NCBI GenBank assembly: GCA_024236495.1
Contig: JACKKJ010000009.1
Coordinates: forward strand, 1-36,593
Length of the DNA: 36,593 nt
From: Paracoccaceae bacterium
Lineage (GTDB): Bacteria; Pseudomonadota; Alphaproteobacteria; Rhodobacterales; Rhodobacteraceae
Reading direction: 5' to 3'
In this document: positions 16,827 to 24,968 of the stretch, piece by piece
Numbering within the stretch: position 1 is the stretch's first letter
How the letters are laid out: every line of letters starts with the position of its first letter
Notes under the pieces: model-generated
The model's input: only the letters and a program-made list of their open reading frames with translations
Databases searched by the model: none
What the model was told of the DNA's origin: nothing
Translations under genes and position numbers: made by a program

Positions 16827-18010
16827 GGTATTCACCGGTACTGGACCGGCTGGCCGGATTGGGCGGCGCGAAATGGGAACTGCACTTCCACGCCAGGGAG
16901 CGCATTGCCGAAGGCGCGGATATCGTCGATCTGACGATCGGCAACCCCGATGTTCCGGCACCGACGGATCTGATCGAGACGGCGGTGGCGGCGATGCGCG
17001 CGGGGCGCACGCAGTACTCCGACGGTCGAGGAGAGGGCAACCTGCGGGGCGCGCTGGCCGCGCGCTATGCGGCGCGGCTGGGTCGACCGGTGCACCCCGA
17101 TCAGATCCTGTGCTTTCCCGGAACGCAGACCGCGCTTTACGCCGTGCTGATGGGGATCGCGGAGCCGGGGTCCGAAGTCCTGGTGGGCGATCCGATGTAT
17201 GCCACCTACGAGGGCGTGATTGCCGCGTCCGGGGCAAGGGTCGTGCCCGTGCCGCTGAGGCCCGAGAACGGTTTCAGGATTTCCGCGCAGGATCTGGCGG
17301 ACCGGATCGGGCCAAGGACGCGCGCGATCCTGCTGAACACGCCGCACAATCCGACGGGGGCCGTCCTCGGCCGGGCGGATATCGAGGCGATCGGGCAACT
17401 GGCGATCCGGCACGATCTTTGGATCATCTCGGACGAGGTTTACGAGGAACTGGTGTTCGACGGCGTGTGCTTTACTTCGCCACTGGCCATCGCGGAACTG
17501 GCCGAACGCACCGTCGCGGTGGCCTCGATCTCCAAGTCGCATGCCGCACCGGGGTTCCGGTCTGGCTGGTGCATCGGGTCGCGCACCTTTGCCGACAGGC
17601 TCTTGCCGCTTTCCGAGACGATGTTGTTCGGCAATCAGCCGTTCATCGCCGACATGACTGCCCGGGCGGTGTCGCAACCGTCGGAGGCGGCGCGGGGCAT
17701 GCGCCGCCGGTTTGCCGACCGGGCGCGCTATCTTGCCGACCGGCTGACCCAGGAGACGGCGCTGGGCGTTCACCGGCCCGAGGCGGGGATGTTCGCGCTT
17801 GTGGATGTCCGCCCTGCGGGGCTTTCGGACCGCGACTTTGCCCTCGGGCTTCTGGATGCGGGCGTGGCGGTCATGCCCGGATCGGCCTTCGGTGAGACAC
17901 TGGCGGGCTGGGTTCGGGTGGCGCTGACTGTTGACGATGCGCGGTTTCAGACCGCGTGCGATCGCATTGTTTCCCATTCCCAATCCCTGGCAGTCGGGCA
18001 TTTGCGATGA
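16823..18010 (+). CDS. Class I/II pyridoxal-phosphate aminotransferase
   Basis: 395 aa, fold-type I. Key residues are visible: Asn176 in 'TPHNPTG', Asp204 in 'IISDEVYEEL', the Schiff-base Lys238 in 'ASISKSHAAPGFRSGW', Arg246, and a C-terminal region ('FGETLAGWVRVALTVDD') with the carboxylate-binding Arg. The substrate is not certain. The general pattern matches aspartate/AruH-type (arginine-pyruvate) transaminases, but that is only a resemblance. Translation is coupled to the preceding tetR gene by ATGA. The 244 bases after it (18011-18254) separate it from the convergent dehydrogenase gene; they contain imperfect inverted repeats but no supported gene. Confidence 0.9.
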   Translation: MRYSPVLDRLAGLGGAKWELHFHARERIAEGADIVDLTIGNPDVPAPTDLIETAVAAMRAGRTQYSDGRGEGNLRGALAARYAARLGRPVHPDQILCFPGTQTALYAVLMGIAEPGSEVLVGDPMYATYEGVIAASGARVVPVPLRPENGFRISAQDLADRIGPRTRAILLNTPHNPTGAVLGRADIEAIGQLAIRHDLWIISDEVYEELVFDGVCFTSPLAIAELAERTVAVASISKSHAAPGFRSGWCIGSRTFADRLLPLSETMLFGNQPFIADMTARAVSQPSEAARGMRRRFADRARYLADRLTQETALGVHRPEAGMFALVDVRPAGLSDRDFALGLLDAGVAVMPGSAFGETLAGWVRVALTVDDARFQTACDRIVSHSQSLAVGHLR

Positions 18011-18254
18011 GATCGGGCGCGGATCGCCCGTAAAAGCTACGGGGCGCCACCTCCGAACAATCCTTTCCGGAAGCGGTGGGGCGCTTTGCGCGCCTTGCCG
18101 ACGGTCTGATCATCGGCGGAGCAAGGAAGAACCGGGCAGGACCGCCGTGACCTCCTGCGCCCTGTTGCGCGGTAAGCTTCCGCATCCTTTGCACGCGACT
18201 GGTCGCTACCTGCCGATTCATTATCGGAGCAAGACAAGCTTGCGGTGCCGTCTT

Positions 18255-19382
18255 TCAGTGCGCACGGGCAAGGATTTCAGCGAAGTCCGCAGCGGCAAGC
18301 GCCACCGGGTTTCCCCTGCTGGAAGAGGCCGACGTCGCGGCCTCGGCGATCTTCTCGTGATCGGCGTCCTTGACGCCCAGATCCCCAAGGCGCGGCAGGC
18401 CCGCCGCCAGCGCCCAGGATGCGAGGCGGCCGGGAACCGTGTCGGCGGTGCACCCCAACGGACCGGAGATGAGGGCAAGCGCCTCTTCGATTCTGTCGCG
18501 CGCCGCGCCCGTGGCCCGGCCCTGGTTGACCGCCAGCGCCGGCCCCAAGAGCGCGCCGCAGATCGCGCCGTGCGCCGCACCGGTCATGCCGCCGATCACA
18601 CCGGCAAGCCCGTGAACGGCCCCAAGCCCGGAATTGGCCAAGGCCAGGCCGCCGCAGAGGCTGACCCAGGCCATTCGGTCGCGGGCCATCGGGTCTTCAC
18701 CCTGCATCAGGCGCATCAGTGCCCCCAGTCCGACGGCTATGGCAGGCCGGGTCAGCGCGTCCGTATAGGGCGTGGCCTTGACCGAGACGAAGGGTTCGAT
18801 CACCTGCGTCACCGCATCAAGGCCCGAGGCCAGTGTGACGGCGCGCGGGCAGGGGTCGGTCAGGGCCGGGTCGACAATGGCGATCCGCGCCACCATCCGG
18901 TCATCACGCAGGCTGACCTTGCGACCCATCTCGGGCAGGCCGATCACTGCGTTCTTGGTGACCTCGGCCCCGGTTCCTGCAGTGGTGGGCAGGGCGATGA
19001 AGGGCAAGGGATCGGCTTTCAGGGCCAGACCTTTTCCCACCACCTCCAGATGCTCCATCGGCCCGCAGGGCGCCGGGATCAGCGCCGCCAGAGCCTTGGC
19101 AAGGTCCAGTACCGCCCCTCCTCCCAGGCCGACCACGACCTGAGGTTCGAAGCCGCGTGTCTGCTGCAAGGCCGCTTCCAGCATCGCCAGCGTCGGCTCG
19201 CCGCCGCACGGCAGGGTCTGAACCTCGGCATCAGGTATCCTTAGCCAGCCTGCCCGGTCGCGGTTCGCGCCGTGAACGATCAGCACCCGATTGCCGAATG
19301 ACCGTATCAGCGCCGGGGCTTTCGCGGACTCACCGCGGCCAAACAGGATGCGTCCGGGGGCGGTAATGGCAAAGGGCGTCAT
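18255..19382 (-). CDS. Iron-containing (group III) alcohol dehydrogenase-family protein
   Basis: 375 aa. Rossmann part with 'VVVGLGGGAVLDLAKALA' (about 83-99) and 'LPTTAGTGAEVTKNAVI' (131-147), then an all-helical metal-binding domain. In the family the metal is held by Asp, His, His, His. Here Asp189, His257 ('AVHGLAG') and His271 ('AAHGAICGALL') are present, but the second ligand is Gln193 in 'DAVTQVIE', a variant that occurs in some clades. It would oxidise or reduce an alcohol/aldehyde with NAD(P). Its ATG overlaps the glpK stop (ATGA, 19379-19382), placing it in the glycerol operon as last gene. A role with glycerol, dihydroxyacetone or a related polyol is inferred from position only. 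Confidence 0.87.
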   Translation of the reverse strand: MTPFAITAPGRILFGRGESAKAPALIRSFGNRVLIVHGANRDRAGWLRIPDAEVQTLPCGGEPTLAMLEAALQQTRGFEPQVVVGLGGGAVLDLAKALAALIPAPCGPMEHLEVVGKGLALKADPLPFIALPTTAGTGAEVTKNAVIGLPEMGRKVSLRDDRMVARIAIVDPALTDPCPRAVTLASGLDAVTQVIEPFVSVKATPYTDALTRPAIAVGLGALMRLMQGEDPMARDRMAWVSLCGGLALANSGLGAVHGLAGVIGGMTGAAHGAICGALLGPALAVNQGRATGAARDRIEEALALISGPLGCTADTVPGRLASWALAAGLPRLGDLGVKDADHEKIAEAATSASSSRGNPVALAAADFAEILARAH

Positions 19383-20863
19383 AGGCTCATCGTCGCGGCG
19401 ACCGCCTTGCCCCAGCGGGCGTATCTTGCTTCGCGGGTAGCGGCGTCCATCTGCGGGCTGAAGCGGCGGTCAAGAGCCCAGGATCGGGCGAATTCTTCCG
19501 GTCCGCCGATGACCCCCGCCTGCATGGCGGCCAGATAGGCGGCGCCCAGCGCGGTCGTTTCGGTTACGACCGGGCGGTCGACCGGCGCGCCAAGGATGTC
19601 GGACAGGAACTGCATGGCCCAGTCGTTTGCGGTCATTCCGCCATCGACGCGCAGCACGCCGTCAGCCCCGGCACCCCAGTCCGACCGCATCGCCTCCAGG
19701 AGGTCGCGCGTCTGGTAGCCCACGCTTTCCAGCGCCGCACGCGCGAATTCGGCGGGTCCGGAGTTCCTCGAAAGGCCGTAGATCGCGCCGCGGCAGTCGG
19801 GTCGCCAGTAGGGGGCGCCAAGCCCGGTGAAGGCGGGTACCAGGACGAGCTCTTGCGTGGTGTCCGCGGCCTCGGCGAGGTCTTGCGTCTCCTTCGCGTT
19901 GCCGATGATCCGCAGCCCGTCGCGCAGCCACTGGACAACGGCACCCGCGATGAAGATGGACCCTTCAAGCGCATACGTTGTCTGCCCGTTCAAGCGATAG
20001 GCGATTGTCGTAAGAAGCCGGTTTTTCGAGGGCACCATGTCGGCCCCTGTATTCAGAAGCGCGAAGCATCCGGTCCCATAGGTCGATTTCATCATGCCCG
20101 GCGCAAAGCACGCCTGCCCGACGGTTGCCGCCTGCTGGTCGCCTGCGACCCCGAGGATCGGGATTTCGCCGCCGAACAGGTCGGGGTCCGTCACGCCGTA
20201 GTCGTCGGCGCAGTCACGCACCTCGGGCAGAAGCGACATCGGGATATCGAGAAGGGCGCAGATGTCGGCATCCCAGGCATTCGTCGCGATGTTGAAAAGC
20301 AGCGTGCGCGCGGCGTTGGTTGCATCGGTCGCATGAACGCGTCCCCCGGTCAGATTCCAGATCAGCCAGCTATCGACCGTGCCAAAGGCCAGTTCGCCCC
20401 TGATTGCGCGGGCGCGCGCGCCGGGGACCGTGTCGAGCAGCCATTTGAGCTTGGTGCCCGAGAAATAGGGATCAAGCAGCAGGCCCGTGCGCGCGGAAAT
20501 CATCGCCTCGTGTCCGGCCTCTTTCAGCGCGGCGCAGGCATCGGCGGTGCGGCGGTCCTGCCAGACGATCGCGTTGTGCAGCGGCCTTCCGGTGGCCCGG
20601 TCCCACAGAAGGGTGGTTTCGCGCTGGTTGGTGATGCCGATGGCCGCGATTGCTTGCCAATCTACCCCCGCCTTGGCCATCGCGGCACGCGCGGTCGCGG
20701 CGACCGAGGACCACAGGTCGTCCGGATCGTGTTCGACCCAGCCCGAGGAAGGGTAGTGCTGACGGAACTCCTCTTGCGCCTGAGCGACGGGTCGAAGCGC
20801 GCCGTCAAACAGGATCGCGCGGGAGGAGGTGGTGCCCTGGTCGATGGCGAGGATGTAGGTCAT
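19379..20863 (-). CDS. glpK: Glycerol kinase
   Basis: 494 aa from the ATG at 20863, the usual GlpK length. FGGY kinase motifs: 'ILAIDQGTTSSRAILFD' (phosphate 1), 'NQRETTLLWDRATGRPLHNAIVWQDRR' region (glycerol-binding Arg/Glu/Trp), 'GVAGDQQAATVGQACF' (about 255-270) and the second signature 'DGGMTANDWAMQFLSD' near 400. It phosphorylates glycerol to sn-glycerol 3-phosphate, trapping it for GlpD. It lies 196 bases downstream of glpV, with a strong hairpin between, and overlaps the dehydrogenase gene by four bases. The in-frame extension upstream is not supported. Confidence 0.97.
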   Translation of the reverse strand: MTYILAIDQGTTSSRAILFDGALRPVAQAQEEFRQHYPSSGWVEHDPDDLWSSVAATARAAMAKAGVDWQAIAAIGITNQRETTLLWDRATGRPLHNAIVWQDRRTADACAALKEAGHEAMISARTGLLLDPYFSGTKLKWLLDTVPGARARAIRGELAFGTVDSWLIWNLTGGRVHATDATNAARTLLFNIATNAWDADICALLDIPMSLLPEVRDCADDYGVTDPDLFGGEIPILGVAGDQQAATVGQACFAPGMMKSTYGTGCFALLNTGADMVPSKNRLLTTIAYRLNGQTTYALEGSIFIAGAVVQWLRDGLRIIGNAKETQDLAEAADTTQELVLVPAFTGLGAPYWRPDCRGAIYGLSRNSGPAEFARAALESVGYQTRDLLEAMRSDWGAGADGVLRVDGGMTANDWAMQFLSDILGAPVDRPVVTETTALGAAYLAAMQAGVIGGPEEFARSWALDRRFSPQMDAATREARYARWGKAVAATMSL

Positions 20864-21021
20864 GGGCTCGGCCTCGGAAAGTGATGCGTTGCGACTGCTG
20901 GTCCCCGCGGAACGGTCATCGGGGCGGCGCGCAAGGAGTCGTTCGGCTATTTCGGCGTATCCTGACAACACGCGGGAATGCGGTGCAAGCGCCGTTCGCC
21001 TTGTGACCGTCAGTAGAGGAT

Positions 21022-21050
21022 GCGGGCGGCCCGGTGACCGGGCCGCCCGC
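21022..21050 (-). other. Intercistronic hairpin after glpV
   Basis: A perfect 13-bp stem (GCGGGCGGCCCGG / CCGGGCCGCCCGC) with a 3-base loop begins 9 bases beyond the glpV stop. No T-run follows on the transcribed strand. Such structures after binding-protein genes commonly protect the upstream message from 3' exonucleases, giving excess binding protein over the kinase downstream. Confidence 0.65.
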
Positions 21051-21059
21051 CGCTGTGCA

Positions 21060-22781
21060 TTACTGCCAGGACTTGATCAGTTCGTCGTAGCTGATCGTCT
21101 CCGGCGCGGGATCCTCATTGTCGAGCTTGGCAACGGGCGCACCCGGCGCATCAAGCCAGACCTGGGGATCCTGCGGCTCGTTCAGTTTCGGGCCGATGTC
21201 ACCCTGAACACCCGCGCGCTCAAGCCGCTCCAGCACCTTCTCCTGCTCCTCGCAGAGCGCATCCAGCGCTTCCTGCGGGGTTTTCGCGCCAGACATCGCG
21301 TCGCCGATGTTCTGCCACCAAAGCTGCGCCAGCTTCGGATAGTCGGGCACGTTGGTGCCCGTCGGCGACCACTGGACGCGGGCCGGCGAGCGGTAGAACT
21401 CGACCAGACCGCCAAGGTTCGGCGCGCGATCGGTAAAGGACTGATGCTGGATCGTCGATTCACGGATGAAGGTCAGGCCGACGTGCGACTTCTTGACGTC
21501 GACGGTCTTCGAGGTGACGAACTGGGCATAAAGCCAGGCCGCCTGGGCGCGATCGATGGGCGTGGACTTCAGCAGCGTCCAGGAACCGGCGTCCTGATAG
21601 CCGACCTTCATGCCATCTTGCCAGTAGGCGCCATGGGGCGACGGGGCCATGCGCCACTTGGGCGTGCCGTCCTCGTTCATCACCGGCAGGCCGGGCTTGA
21701 CCATGTCGGCGGTGAAGGCTGTGTACCAGAACATCTGCTGGGCGATGGAACCCTGGGCGGGAACCGGCCCGGCTTCGCCGAAGGTCATGCCCTGGGCTTC
21801 CGGCGGTGTGAACTTCTGCAGCCACTCGATCGCCTTGGTCACGGCATAGACCGCCGCCGCATCGTTCGTTGCGCCGCCACGGGCCACGCAGGAACCGACC
21901 GGACGGCTGTTTTCGTCGACACGGATGCCCCATTCGTCAACCGGCAGACCGTTCGGTTCGCCGACGTCGCCCATGCCTGCCATCGACATCCACGCATCGG
22001 TGTAGCGCCAGCCAAGCGACGGGTCTTTCTTGCCGTAGTCCATGTTCCCGTAGACGCCGCTGGACGGGCCGCCGATGTAGGACATGTCGCGGCCGGTGAA
22101 GAATTCGGCGATGTCCTCGTAGGCCGACCAGTTGACCGGGACGCCAAGGTCATAGCCATAAGCGGCCTTGAAATCTTCCATGGTCTTGGGGTCCGTGAAC
22201 CAGTCGTAGCGGAACCAGTAGAGGTTCGCGAACTGCTGGTCGGGCAACTGGTAGACCTTGCCATCGGGGCCGGTGGTGAACTTGACACCGATGAAGTCGT
22301 TAAGGTCGAGGTTCGGGTTCGTTACAGCTGCACCTTCCCCGGCCATCCAGTCGGTCAGGTTGTGCGCCTGCTGATAGCGCCAGTGGGTGCCGATCAGGTC
22401 GCTGTCGTTGATATAGGCGTCATAGACGTTCTCGCCCGACTGCATCTGCGTTTGCAGCTTCTCGACAACGTCGCCTTCGCCGATCAGGTCATGGGTGATC
22501 TTGATCCCGGTGATCGCCGTGAAGGCCGGGGCCAGAACCTTGGATTCGTATTCGTGCGTCGTGATCGTTTCGGACACGACCTTGATGTCCATGCCCGCAT
22601 AGGGCGCGGCAGCGTCGACGAACCACTGCATCTCGGCTTCCTGATCGGCACGGCTCAGCGACGAAAGATCGCCGATTTCGGCATCGAGAAAGGCTTTCGC
22701 CGCCTCCATGTCGGCCCAGGCGGGCATGCCCATGGCCATCAGCGCAAGCGCCATGGCCGTTGTCGTTTGACGAAGTCTCAT
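21060..22781 (-). CDS. glpV: Glycerol ABC transporter substrate-binding protein
   Basis: 573 aa from the ATG at 22781, which has a GGGAGGA ribosome site. Signal peptide about residues 1-23 ('TTTAMALALMAMGMPAWA'). The mature protein is an extracellular solute-binding protein of the large type found in GlpSTPQV systems, well above the 320-450 aa of ordinary sugar-binding proteins ('HDLIGEGDVVEKLQTQMQSG', 'GWRYTDAWMSMAGMG' and 'YDELIKSW' at the end). It captures glycerol in the periplasm and delivers it to GlpP/GlpQ. It lies 92 bases after the DUF2160-like gene and before glpK, so it is probably the most highly expressed member. Confidence 0.92.
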   Translation of the reverse strand: MRLRQTTTAMALALMAMGMPAWADMEAAKAFLDAEIGDLSSLSRADQEAEMQWFVDAAAPYAGMDIKVVSETITTHEYESKVLAPAFTAITGIKITHDLIGEGDVVEKLQTQMQSGENVYDAYINDSDLIGTHWRYQQAHNLTDWMAGEGAAVTNPNLDLNDFIGVKFTTGPDGKVYQLPDQQFANLYWFRYDWFTDPKTMEDFKAAYGYDLGVPVNWSAYEDIAEFFTGRDMSYIGGPSSGVYGNMDYGKKDPSLGWRYTDAWMSMAGMGDVGEPNGLPVDEWGIRVDENSRPVGSCVARGGATNDAAAVYAVTKAIEWLQKFTPPEAQGMTFGEAGPVPAQGSIAQQMFWYTAFTADMVKPGLPVMNEDGTPKWRMAPSPHGAYWQDGMKVGYQDAGSWTLLKSTPIDRAQAAWLYAQFVTSKTVDVKKSHVGLTFIRESTIQHQSFTDRAPNLGGLVEFYRSPARVQWSPTGTNVPDYPKLAQLWWQNIGDAMSGAKTPQEALDALCEEQEKVLERLERAGVQGDIGPKLNEPQDPQVWLDAPGAPVAKLDNEDPAPETISYDELIKSWQ

Positions 22782-22873
22782 TCGATATCCTCCCAGATTG
22801 ACAGACTTGGTCTTGAAGTAACGCCGTGGGGACGGTTTGATCGCCGCCCCCCCGGCGGTTGGTGTTGCCCGTT

Positions 22874-23293
22874 TCAGACCCAGCGGAAGACCGCCGCGGC
22901 ATAGACAAGGCAAAGTGCGGAGGCACCCCAAAGCGGCGTGCCCGCGAAGAAAAGCCAGATCAGGTGAATGAAGGCCGACCCGAGAAGGCTGATGAAAAGT
23001 CGGTCGCCCCGCGTCGTCTCGATCCGCAGGATGCCGATGCGCGGGGTTTCGGGAAACCTGATCGCGAGGATCGTGAAGGCCACAAGGACGCTGGCAATCG
23101 CCCAGAAGAAGATCGCGACCGGCAGGGTCCAGGCCATCCAGCCCTGCTGGATCATCGGCGAGAACCAGTCAAGCGCGCCTTCCTTGCGCGGCGCGACCAC
23201 CAGAAGCGCCACAAGGATCGCGCCCATCGTGCCGGCGGCACCAAGGTAGATCGCCGTCCAGTTCACGCGGCGGATCGTCGTGGTATCGGTCAT
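22874..23293 (-). CDS. DUF2160-family small membrane protein of the glycerol transporter operon
   Basis: 139 aa with an N-terminal polar stretch and three to four hydrophobic segments (about residues 14-33, 51-76, 100-118 and 120-137). The start is the ATG at 23293, overlapping the glpQ stop by one base (TGATG). The family is known as a small membrane protein encoded beside glycerol/polyol ABC transporters. No catalytic or binding motif is visible; it may be an accessory subunit of the GlpPQ channel, which is inference from constant position. It sits inside a longer open frame that continues upstream through glpQ in the wrong frame. Confidence 0.85.
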   Translation of the reverse strand: MTDTTTIRRVNWTAIYLGAAGTMGAILVALLVVAPRKEGALDWFSPMIQQGWMAWTLPVAIFFWAIASVLVAFTILAIRFPETPRIGILRIETTRGDRLFISLLGSAFIHLIWLFFAGTPLWGASALCLVYAAAVFRWV

Positions 23294-24096
23294 CAGACCC
23301 TCCCCAGGGCGAAGCCCTTGGCGATGTAGTTGCGGACGAAGTAGATCACGAGCGCACCGGGAACGATGGTCAGGACACCTGCCGCGGCAAGCACGCCCCA
23401 GTCCATCCCGGAGGCCGAGACGGTGCGGGTCATCGTCGCCGCGATCGGTTTCGCATTCACCGAGGTCAGCGTGCGTGACAACAGAAGCTCCACCCAGCTG
23501 AACATGAAGCAGAAGAAGGCCGCCACACCGATGCCGGACGCGATCAGCGGCATGAAGATCTTCACGAAGAACCTTGGAAAGGAGTAGCCGTCGATATAGG
23601 CCGTCTCGTCGATTTCCTTCGGGACGCCGCGCATGAACCCTTCGAGGATCCAGACGGCCAGCGGCACGTTGAAAAGGCAATGTGCCAGCGCAACCGCGAT
23701 GTGCGTGTCAAACAGCCCGACCGAGGAATAGAGCTGGAAGAACGGCAGGGCGAAGACCGCCGGCGGGGCCATCCGGTTCGTCAGAAGCCAGAAGAACAGA
23801 TGCTTGTCGCCGAGGAAGGTATAACGGCTGAAGGCATAGGCCGCGGGCAGGGCGACGGTGATCGAGATGACCGTGTTCATCACCACATAGATGATCGAGT
23901 TGACATAGCCCATGTACCAGCTGGGATCGGTCAGGATCACCGCGTAGTTGCGAAACGTCAGGTCGCCGGGAACGAGCGTGAAGGTCGACGTGATCTCTGT
24001 GTTGGTCTTCAGGCTCATGTTCACGAGCCAGTAGATCGGCACCAGCAGGAACAGAAGGTAAAGCGCCATGACGAAGGGTGAGGACTTGAGACGCAT
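23293..24096 (-). CDS. glpQ: Glycerol ABC transporter permease
   Basis: 267 aa, six predicted membrane helices. The cytoplasmic EAA loop that couples to the ATPases is clear: 'GVPKEIDETAYIDGYSFPRFFVKIFMPLI' region (about residues 170-200). It opens with the usual short cytoplasmic start and helix 'FVMALYLLFLLVPIYWLV'. It forms the translocation channel with GlpP. Its ATG overlaps the glpP stop by one base and its stop overlaps the DUF2160-like start by one base, so equimolar synthesis is likely. Confidence 0.92.
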   Translation of the reverse strand: MRLKSSPFVMALYLLFLLVPIYWLVNMSLKTNTEITSTFTLVPGDLTFRNYAVILTDPSWYMGYVNSIIYVVMNTVISITVALPAAYAFSRYTFLGDKHLFFWLLTNRMAPPAVFALPFFQLYSSVGLFDTHIAVALAHCLFNVPLAVWILEGFMRGVPKEIDETAYIDGYSFPRFFVKIFMPLIASGIGVAAFFCFMFSWVELLLSRTLTSVNAKPIAATMTRTVSASGMDWGVLAAAGVLTIVPGALVIYFVRNYIAKGFALGRV

Positions 24097-24968
24097 CAGC
24101 GGGCCTCCTCGCGGTCAAGGTTCGTCATCACGGTGTAGAAGACCCACGAAACCAGGAGGATGACGAGGAAGTACATGATCGAGAACGCGGCGGCCGGGCC
24201 CAGGTCGAACTGCCCGATGGCCATCTTCACAAGGTCGATCGACAGGAAGGTGGTGGAGTTGCCCGGGCCGCCGCCGGTGACCACGAAGGGTTCGGTGTAG
24301 ATCATGAAGCTGTCCATGAACCGCAAGAGGATCGCGATCAGCAGGACGCCCTTCATCTTGGGCAGTTCGATGTAGCGGAAGACGGCCCAGCGCGTCGCCT
24401 GGTCGATCCTTGCCGCCTGGTAATAGGCCTGCGGGATGGACTGAAGCCCGGCGTAGGCAAGCAGCGCGACAAGCGATGTCCAATGCCAGACGTCCATCAC
24501 GATGACGGTGATCCAGGCATCGAGGGAATCGTTGGTGTAGTTGTAGTCGACGCCGACGGCGGCAAGCGCGTGGCCAAGAAGGCCGATGTCGACGCGGCCG
24601 AAGATCTGCCAGATCGTTCCGACGACGTTGAAGGGGATCAGCAGCGGCAGCGCCATCAGGACGAGACAGAAGCTGGCCCAGAACCCGCTTTTCGGCATGT
24701 TCAGCGCGATGAAGATCCCCAGCGGCACTTCGATCGCCAGGATGATCGCGGAGAACAGGATCTGCCGGCCCAGCGCATCGTGCAGGCGTTCGGATGTCAC
24801 CATCTCCTCGAACCACTCAAGGCCCGCCCAGAAGAACTGGTTGTTCCCGAAGGTGTCGTTGACCGAATAGTTGACGACGGTCATCAGCGGCACGATGGCC
24901 GAAAAGGCGACGATCACAAGGACCGGAAGAACCAGAAACCAGGCTTTCTGATTGACGGTCTTTTCCAT
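24096..24968 (-). CDS. glpP: Glycerol ABC transporter permease
   Basis: 290 aa, six predicted membrane helices, MalF-like MetI-type fold. The EAA loop reads 'SIPQAYYQAARIDQATRWAVFRYIELP', with the Ala pair and Asp but Tyr/Gln where Glu usually stands. Partner of GlpQ in the inner membrane. It overlaps glpT through TGATG at 24966-24970; a GTG one codon earlier is an equally possible start. The stop overlaps glpQ in the same way. Confidence 0.92.
   Translation of the reverse strand: MEKTVNQKAWFLVLPVLVIVAFSAIVPLMTVVNYSVNDTFGNNQFFWAGLEWFEEMVTSERLHDALGRQILFSAIILAIEVPLGIFIALNMPKSGFWASFCLVLMALPLLIPFNVVGTIWQIFGRVDIGLLGHALAAVGVDYNYTNDSLDAWITVIVMDVWHWTSLVALLAYAGLQSIPQAYYQAARIDQATRWAVFRYIELPKMKGVLLIAILLRFMDSFMIYTEPFVVTGGGPGNSTTFLSIDLVKMAIGQFDLGPAAAFSIMYFLVILLVSWVFYTVMTNLDREEAR

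Noticed and set aside
18030..18140. Short frame reading 'SEQSFPEAVGRFARLADGLIIGG', reminiscent of the end of a BtpA-family protein
   Set aside because: Only about 34 codons between stops, with no other BtpA motif around it. It could be a decayed remnant but cannot be supported by eye.
20862..22904. Open frame on + of about 680 codons opposite glpV
   Set aside because: No start signal and no recognisable domains; it is the complement-frame shadow of glpV.
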